This document shows, piece after piece, positions 7,345 to 11,085 of a stretch of 11,085 nt of DNA. Origin of the DNA: Rodentolepis nana (lineage: Eukaryota; Platyhelminthes; Cestoda; Cyclophyllidea; Hymenolepididae). Each line of letters begins with the position of its first letter. Position 1 is the stretch's first letter. The notes under the pieces are model-generated. The model saw only the letters and a list, made by a program, of their open reading frames with translations. It made no database searches and had not been told where the DNA came from. The stretch is from assembly GCA_900617975.1 (NCBI GenBank), contig UZAE01001904.1, positions 1 through 11,085 of the forward strand, given 5' to 3'. A program made the translations under genes and the position numbers.

Positions 7345-7390
7345 TTGCCCAGGGTGCACCACGTGGAGGTAAGTCTATTGCACATCCCCC

Positions 7391-7401
7391 ATCCTGATCA
7401 T
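7391..7401. repeat. Target-site duplication, right, of element copy 6
   Basis: Exact ATCCTGATCAT partner of 5884-5894, directly adjoining the CCCCC end of the element. Confidence 0.88.
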
Positions 7402-7482
7402 GATTAAGCTTCCTGTGTGTACACTTTATCCGCAATATCCGTACTGAATAAACGTGCTCGTACTACACATCTGTTTCCTTAA

Positions 7483-7870
7483 TAGCTGGGCTATAGCTTA
7501 GCTGGTTCTGGGAGTCCAGCTGTAGCTGGGGTATAGCTTAGCTGGTTCTGGGAGTCTAGCTAGATGTGGGCTATAGCTTAGTTGGTTCTGGGAGTCTAGC
7601 TAGATGAGTTTCCCTTATAGCTAGGCTATAGCTTAGCTTGTTCTGGGAGTCTAGCTAGATGTTGGAAATCTTGCCATCGAGATTTCTGAGTCAGTCAGGC
7701 TTTACTAAGGTGTTTAGCTGGTTCTGGGAGTCTAGCTAGATGTAGGAGGATCTCCCATTGAGATTTCTGAGTCAGTCAGGCTTTACTAGCGTAGCCAGAG
7801 ATTTCTGAGTTAGTCAGGCTTTACTAGAGTAGCAAGGATTTCTGAGTCAGTCAGGCTTTACTAGCGTAGC
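7483..7870 (+). repeat. Composite tandem repeat with tRNA-like box A
   Basis: Two unit types are present. Type 1, GGGCTATAGCTTAGCTGG then TTCTGGGAGTCTAGCTAGATG, occurs at about 7483, 7523, 7563 and 7616, with a shorter piece at 7709-7742. Type 2, AGATTTCTGAGTCAGTCAGG then CTTTACTAGCGTAGC, occurs at about 7679, 7760, 7798 and 7836. TAGCTTAGCTGG fits the polymerase III box A consensus TRGYNNANNNGG. Following type 1 at 7616, AGAT-GTTGGAA-ATCT could form a short stem with a seven-base loop, as in an anticodon arm, but I see no clean box B. It is best read as a tandemly amplified fragment of a tRNA-derived SINE or an unrelated minisatellite. It has no similarity to the seven-copy family. Confidence 0.8.
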
Positions 7871-7880
7871 AATCCGCTAC
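7866..7880. other. Small hairpin at the end of the tandem repeat
   Basis: GTAGC-AATCC-GCTAC is a perfect 5-bp stem with a 5-base loop. It lies at the last type 2 unit and marks where the array stops. Confidence 0.5.
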
Positions 7881-9221
7881 ACTTATAACGAATGGGAAAG
7901 TGGATTAACGATTGAATTTTGGCTCCAATGAATATAAAATGAATACAAAATAAGATTATATATCAATACATCTTGAGAAGATATAAGTTGAATTTAGGGA
8001 TAAAGATTAATTTTATTTATTATTAGATTATTGATTTTTTGCAGGCAAAATTCAAAATACTCTTTCTATCACCTTTTATTCAACAGCTAGCCGAAATATC
8101 GGGGTATTTATTACCGGACCTGAGCCAATTAAAAGTGTTAAAAAATCTATAGTATTATAATTAGAGGGCAAAATGTGGTTTCAACGAAGTTTAGGGATAC
8201 ATTAGAAATAACTAAATGGTAAACAGACTAATATGTGGTGCGCGTATGGTGAAAATTTGAAAGATTAGTTAACAACGACAGCATGAACAAAAAATCTCGT
8301 AAAACATCTCCAAGTCAATATTATCATACGTGCTTGCAACTTGAGGTATATTTAACCCTTAGATGAGAGCTGTTTGTATGAGAGAGAGAGTTGGTGGTCT
8401 GACATTCAGATTCTCGTAATAATTTAGGTAAAGAGCACAAAAAATCAATAACCCATTAAGTTTAGTATAGTAGGTAAATGATCTGCATACTATCAAACCG
8501 TATAAGGTAATTCAGAATGATTATTCATGAAAAAGGATTCAATACTCACTTCAGAGTTTCTTCATTGCCACCTCATGATGAGAGATTTGGCTGCCAGCAA
8601 TATGTAAGATTTATAAATGGCAATCTCCGAAGTGACAGGCTCTTGAAATATAAAAGCATTGTATTCAAAGGCTGCTAGTATTTAAAAATCGAGTTTTGGT
8701 TAGTGATTATTTTCGAAAAAGAAGTTATTCGGAGCTTCGTTCTTGAGGACTTTCTAAATTCTATTGCACTAGATATCACCTTCATAGAAAAATGCAATTT
8801 CGTGATAATAGAAGAAAATATAGGCATCAGATGGCAGAAAATTATGGGACGGATGACAAAATTAATTCTAGATGCAAAAACATAGCTGCTGTGAACTGTG
8901 ATATGACGCCTTCAGTAACACTCAATACGCGTTGTTTTATTTTTCATTTTTTCCAAAAATGAAATGAAATCAATGTAGTCCACAGTGGACCTCACCATGG
9001 AAGACAGGTCTAAATTTGGTAGTTTTTCTAACAATTTGCAGGAGAATTAGGCATGGTTGGCCCATGTGGGTTAAATGAAAGGAATAGAAGGGTAAGGAAA
9101 TCTGCCTACTTAAGGTGGTATTTTGAAACTGCAACTACGATGAGTTATGCAGGACTATTTTCTTCCGCCTCGAACAGAAAAAAAGGGTGTTGAAGTGAAC
9201 AGACGCACCATTCTTGGATCA
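7881..9221. other. Long unique A+T-rich interval, weak exon candidate only
   Basis: No repeat copy is seen. TTGATTTTTTGCAG ending at 8044 resembles a splice acceptor and is followed by 35 open codons to a TAG ending at 8152. The frame has a protein-like residue mix, but no family is recognised. A short GA microsatellite lies at 8380-8390. The frame at 8703-8885 lacks an ATG start (it begins GTG), which argues against it in a eukaryote. An acceptor-like TTTGCAG at 9041 precedes 49 open codons to a TGA at 9191-9193, also unrecognised. Confidence 0.45.
8942..8990. other. Hairpin followed by a 13-bp palindrome
   Basis: TTTCATTTTT (8942-8951) and AAAAATGAAA (8955-8964) form a perfect 10-bp stem with a 3-base loop. 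Fourteen bases on, GTCCAC-A-GTGGAC (8978-8990) is a perfect 6-bp inverted repeat around one base. The function is unknown. Confidence 0.6.
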
Positions 9222-9234
9222 ATAATGCCGATCA
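9222..9234. repeat. Target-site duplication, left, of element copy 7
   Basis: ATAATGCCGATCA is repeated exactly at 9646-9658. It is a 13-bp perfect match of good complexity, the strongest duplication in the window. Confidence 0.92.
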
Positions 9235-9645
9235 ATTTATTTATCATTAGCCCTTTAGTCGACTTCGGTCTTCACAGAAGGGAGGAACATTAAAGTGAGA
9301 AAAATTCGACAGGGGAAAAGAAGAGCGGTTCACATCAAAGTGACAAAAAGTCGAGAGGGTGGACAGAATAATGATTTAACCCTTTAGCTGACTTTGGGCT
9401 TCACAGAGAGGAGGAGGAAACACATGTAATAGACAGACAGACACAAAGTCAGAGAAAAGGCTAGATGAGTACTGTGAAGGCAGAGAAAAGGCTAGACGAG
9501 TACTGTGGAAGGGGTCGGATATGACATACAGTGGGGTGATGGTAATTTGAAGTGATAGGTCAACTGTCAGTTAATTGAATTTTTTGCCGTATGAGTATAC
9601 GTTGCCCAGGGTACACCACGTGGAGGTAAGTCTATCGCACACCCC
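9235..9645 (-). mobile_element. SINE-like element, copy 7, with D/T-region duplications
   Basis: On the minus strand it starts GGGGTGTGCGATAGACTTACC at 9645, exactly beside the duplication. A full head with CCACGTGGTGTACCC and CGTATACTCATACG follows, then one B and a C region duplicated around AGTACT (9466-9506). The T module appears twice (near 9248-9275 and 9378-9403). The tail-proximal CGCCTGCCATTTGA block is missing, so the short AATAAAT tail (9235-9245) joins directly to TGATAAATAAATT-like sequence. At about 411 bp, its extra length is in the C/D/T half, unlike copies 2, 5 and 6. The intact head and perfect duplication suggest a relatively young insertion. Confidence 0.92.
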
Positions 9646-9658
9646 ATAATGCCGATCA
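9646..9658. repeat. Target-site duplication, right, of element copy 7
   Basis: Exact ATAATGCCGATCA partner of 9222-9234, abutting the CCCC end at 9645. Confidence 0.92.
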
Positions 9659-11010
9659 CTAAGTACTGGGCATTTCAGATAAGTATTTGCTGTCATCCAG
9701 AAGATGAATCACGAAACTCGAAATGTGAAGCATGAGTCATTTATTTGGTAAATATTATTATCCTACTCAATTTCAAATGACTATTAACGTTAAGCCTCTT
9801 TGATATCACAACATTGTTCATTGTATCTATTTACGTACTTTCTACTATTTGAAGTCACCCACTTGCAACGAATAAAAATTTTGCTTTTTTTGCATACTTG
9901 TAATAAAATTAGAAAATAATGTCCTTAAACAGGTTTCAAGAAGGCACCGCGTTTCAAATTCCCATTACACTTTCCATCTAAAGGTGCATAAATTTAGGAC
10001 AAGCAAAAGTGAAATAAAACTGCTGAATTTAAAAGAGGAGTAAACAAAATCTTTACCCTTCCTCTTCCTTCTTAAAGTGTTCTCGTTCTCTCCCCCTCCC
10101 CCCCCCCACCCCCCACCCCCTATGGGTCGATCTAATTTGCTGGTTCTGTCATCTCCTTTCAATCCAACCCCAAGGCCCATCATCGTTGAAAAAAAAGGAT
10201 TTGATGGTCATGGTCGTTTAAGCGGTAGTCTATAATTTTTTCCCTCCTCTGTACTTAAGCAAAAAAGGCGAGCAGCGTTTTTTGACGTTTACAAAGAGGC
10301 TGGAATTATATTTTGCTTTGAATTCTTAAAAGTGAAAACTTCACCAATTGAAACTATATTAGGCAAAAATTCTTCTTTTTTTAAACCGAGTTCCAAATAA
10401 AATTATTAATAGTTCCTTAAAAGGAGTTACCTATGCTACAGGTGCCTGGAAGGAACCTCAGTGATTAAGTATAGATTTCCTCCCTATAAGTAGTATATAT
10501 AATGCTTCATCACTTTTCATTGACGCTTTCACATCCAACGGTGACCAACATGTTGCTTTATTTCCAGGAAAATCCCGGTTTTTATTCAAATGTTCATCAT
10601 AATTTAGATTTTTTCTTTTAGCTTTGACAGATGGTTGAATAGGAACTACGTAGTTTGAATGTGACTAATTCAGTTTATTTGAGAGTCTATTGTTCCCAAA
10701 CCGATTTTTGCCGACCCGATGACATTTTGACAAGTGGCAGCGCTGGCAGTGACAAAACATTCCACTTGTTATTTTATTATTTCAAATCTCATTAATATTT
10801 TATTTGCATATGTGTGGTCTGCAGATATATGAGGGGTCTTCCAGGAGCATCAAAAAGGCCAGTAGTGTTTGACGTGATATCTAAGCTTTCTAATTTATAC
10901 ATCAAGCAATCGGTAGAACATGTATAAATGATGGCAATTAAATATTATAAGCATTTACACACCCATTGGCTGGCTTATCTATCAATGAAAATTAATGATA
11001 TTCTTTCAAA
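9659..11010. other. Unique interval up to a candidate splice acceptor
   Basis: No repeat copy is seen. A C-rich tract lies at 10091-10120. An ATG at 10829 opens 32 codons to a TAA ending at 10927, with a plausible residue mix (it includes GLPGASKRPVVFDVIS), but it is too short to call. The minus-strand frame at 9965-10183 is driven by the C tract (poly-Gly) and is not a gene. Confidence 0.5.
10091..10120 (-). repeat. C-rich tract, G-quadruplex-capable on the minus strand
   Basis: C runs of five, ten, six and five are separated by single T or A bases. On the minus strand this is four G runs with one-base loops, the classical quadruplex pattern. Confidence 0.75.
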
Positions 11011-11040
11011 ACCCCCCCCCTTTCTTTTATTTTCAAACAG
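11011..11040 (+). promoter_or_regulatory. Candidate 3' splice site
   Basis: Nine C bases, then TTTCTTTTATTTTCAAACAG: a long polypyrimidine tract ending in CAG at 11040, with ATTAATGAT about 45 bases upstream as a possible branch region. Composition changes to G+C-richer sequence right after it. Eukaryotic acceptors have this form, but I see no independent proof of use. Confidence 0.4.
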
Positions 11041-11085
11041 GTGTTCACGACAGAGGCCAGAGAGTGAAGTCTTCCCTGACCTTCA
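11041..11085 (+). CDS. Possible partial exon at the window edge
   Basis: The 45 bases after the candidate acceptor are less A+T-rich than the rest of the window and open in two of three plus-strand frames (reading VHDRGQRVKSSLTF or CSRQRPESEVFPDL). The first frame stops at TGA. It is too short to identify a family, and the exon would continue beyond the window. It could equally be unique intergenic sequence; it is listed because it is the only place where acceptor signal, composition shift and open frame coincide. Confidence 0.25.

Larger units (their letters stand above)
5895..7390 (-). mobile_element. SINE-like element, copy 6, a 1.5-kb internally amplified mosaic
   Basis: On the minus strand the element starts GGGGGATGTGCAATAGAC at 7390 and ends with an ATATAAATAAATAAA tail at about 5895-5911. 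Exact 11-bp duplications bracket the whole block. The tail side (5895-6090) has single T, D and C modules. The remainder is a mosaic: head units 6095-6420, three B units 6430-6547, three head units 6551-6676, B-derived units 6677-6880 and more than half a dozen head units 6881-7227. Next come an inverted tail-module fragment (7229-7257), a head unit (7261-7300), 44 bp of unrelated sequence (7301-7344) and the terminal head (7345-7390). It is about 4.6 times the basic length. Frames of 116-141 codons on the minus strand repeat short motifs such as LPPRGAPWATYTHT in several frames, so they are repeat translations. Confidence 0.88.

Noticed and set aside
5895..7390. Regularly spaced direct repeats considered as a CRISPR array
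   Set aside because: Units are irregular in length, not separated by unique spacers of constant size, belong to a dispersed element, and lie in eukaryote-like DNA.
7447..7452. AATAAA as a polyadenylation signal
   Set aside because: A single hexamer in A+T-rich DNA with no upstream coding sequence is not informative.
8703..8885. 60-codon frame with a protein-like residue mix
   Set aside because: It begins at GTG, which is unlikely to be a start in a eukaryote. No acceptor lies directly before it and no family is recognised.
9032..9193. Open frame after TTTGCAG containing GMVGPCGLNERNRR, and another frame containing AWLAHVG, faintly recalling LINE endonuclease or C-terminal motifs
   Set aside because: The resemblance covers only a handful of residues, the second frame has in-frame stops, and no other part of a LINE is visible nearby.
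69..9645. Family considered as a DNA transposon or MITE
   Set aside because: The two ends are dissimilar (GGGG versus an A+T tail), with no terminal inverted repeats. Duplication length varies, and one copy is 5'-truncated between duplications.

Overview
The window looks like non-coding eukaryotic DNA, most likely from an invertebrate animal. It is A+T-rich by eye (roughly two thirds), has no bacterial-style gene packing or operons, no long open frame in unique sequence, and carries splice-site-like signals, homopolymer tracts and many dispersed repeats. I cannot name the species. No protein-coding gene, tRNA, rRNA or CRISPR array can be supported with confidence.

The dominant content, a little over a third of the window, is one family of short retrotransposon-like elements present in seven copies: about 69-373 (-), 1104-2020 (+), 2699-2855 (-), 3448-3773 (-), 4419-4905 (+), 5895-7390 (-) and 9235-9645 (-). 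In the sense used here an element starts GGGGTGTGCGATAGAC and ends in an ATAAATAAAT-type tail. The modules in order are: head H (starts GGGGTGTGCGATAGAC, has CCACGTGGTGCACC and the hairpin CGTAT-ACTC-ATACG, ends AAGTCTATT); module B (GGCAGTTGACTTCTGAC to CCCCACTGTATG); module C (ATTCGACCACTTCCACAG, then TACTCACCTCACC); pyrimidine-rich module D with GTCTGTCTG; and tail module T (GAAGTCAACTAAAGGGC, CGCCTGCCATTTGA, then ATAAATAAAT). The simplest copies are about 305-330 bp. Five copies are flanked by convincing or possible target-site duplications of 10-13 bp, and one is 5'-truncated between such duplications. This is the signature of target-primed reverse transcription, so the family is best described as SINE-like.

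The most unusual part is the copy at 5895-7390. An exact 11-bp duplication (ATCCTGATCAT) brackets 1.5 kb in which H and B modules are amplified and shuffled into an irregular mosaic. The copies at 1104-2020 and 4419-4905 are also internally amplified, but in different modules. Next to the 1.5-kb copy, at 7483-7870, lies an unrelated composite tandem repeat whose units contain a sequence fitting the RNA polymerase III box A consensus.

The gaps between repeats (389-1103, 2021-2685, 2869-3447, 3774-4405, 4919-5883, 7871-9221, 9659-11085) are A+T-rich and mostly featureless. A few weak exon candidates lie at 3239-3307, 8045-8152 and, best of the three, 11041-11085 at the right edge behind a polypyrimidine-CAG acceptor. 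The region reads as an intron or intergenic interval repeatedly hit by this repeat family; no set of genes working together is visible.
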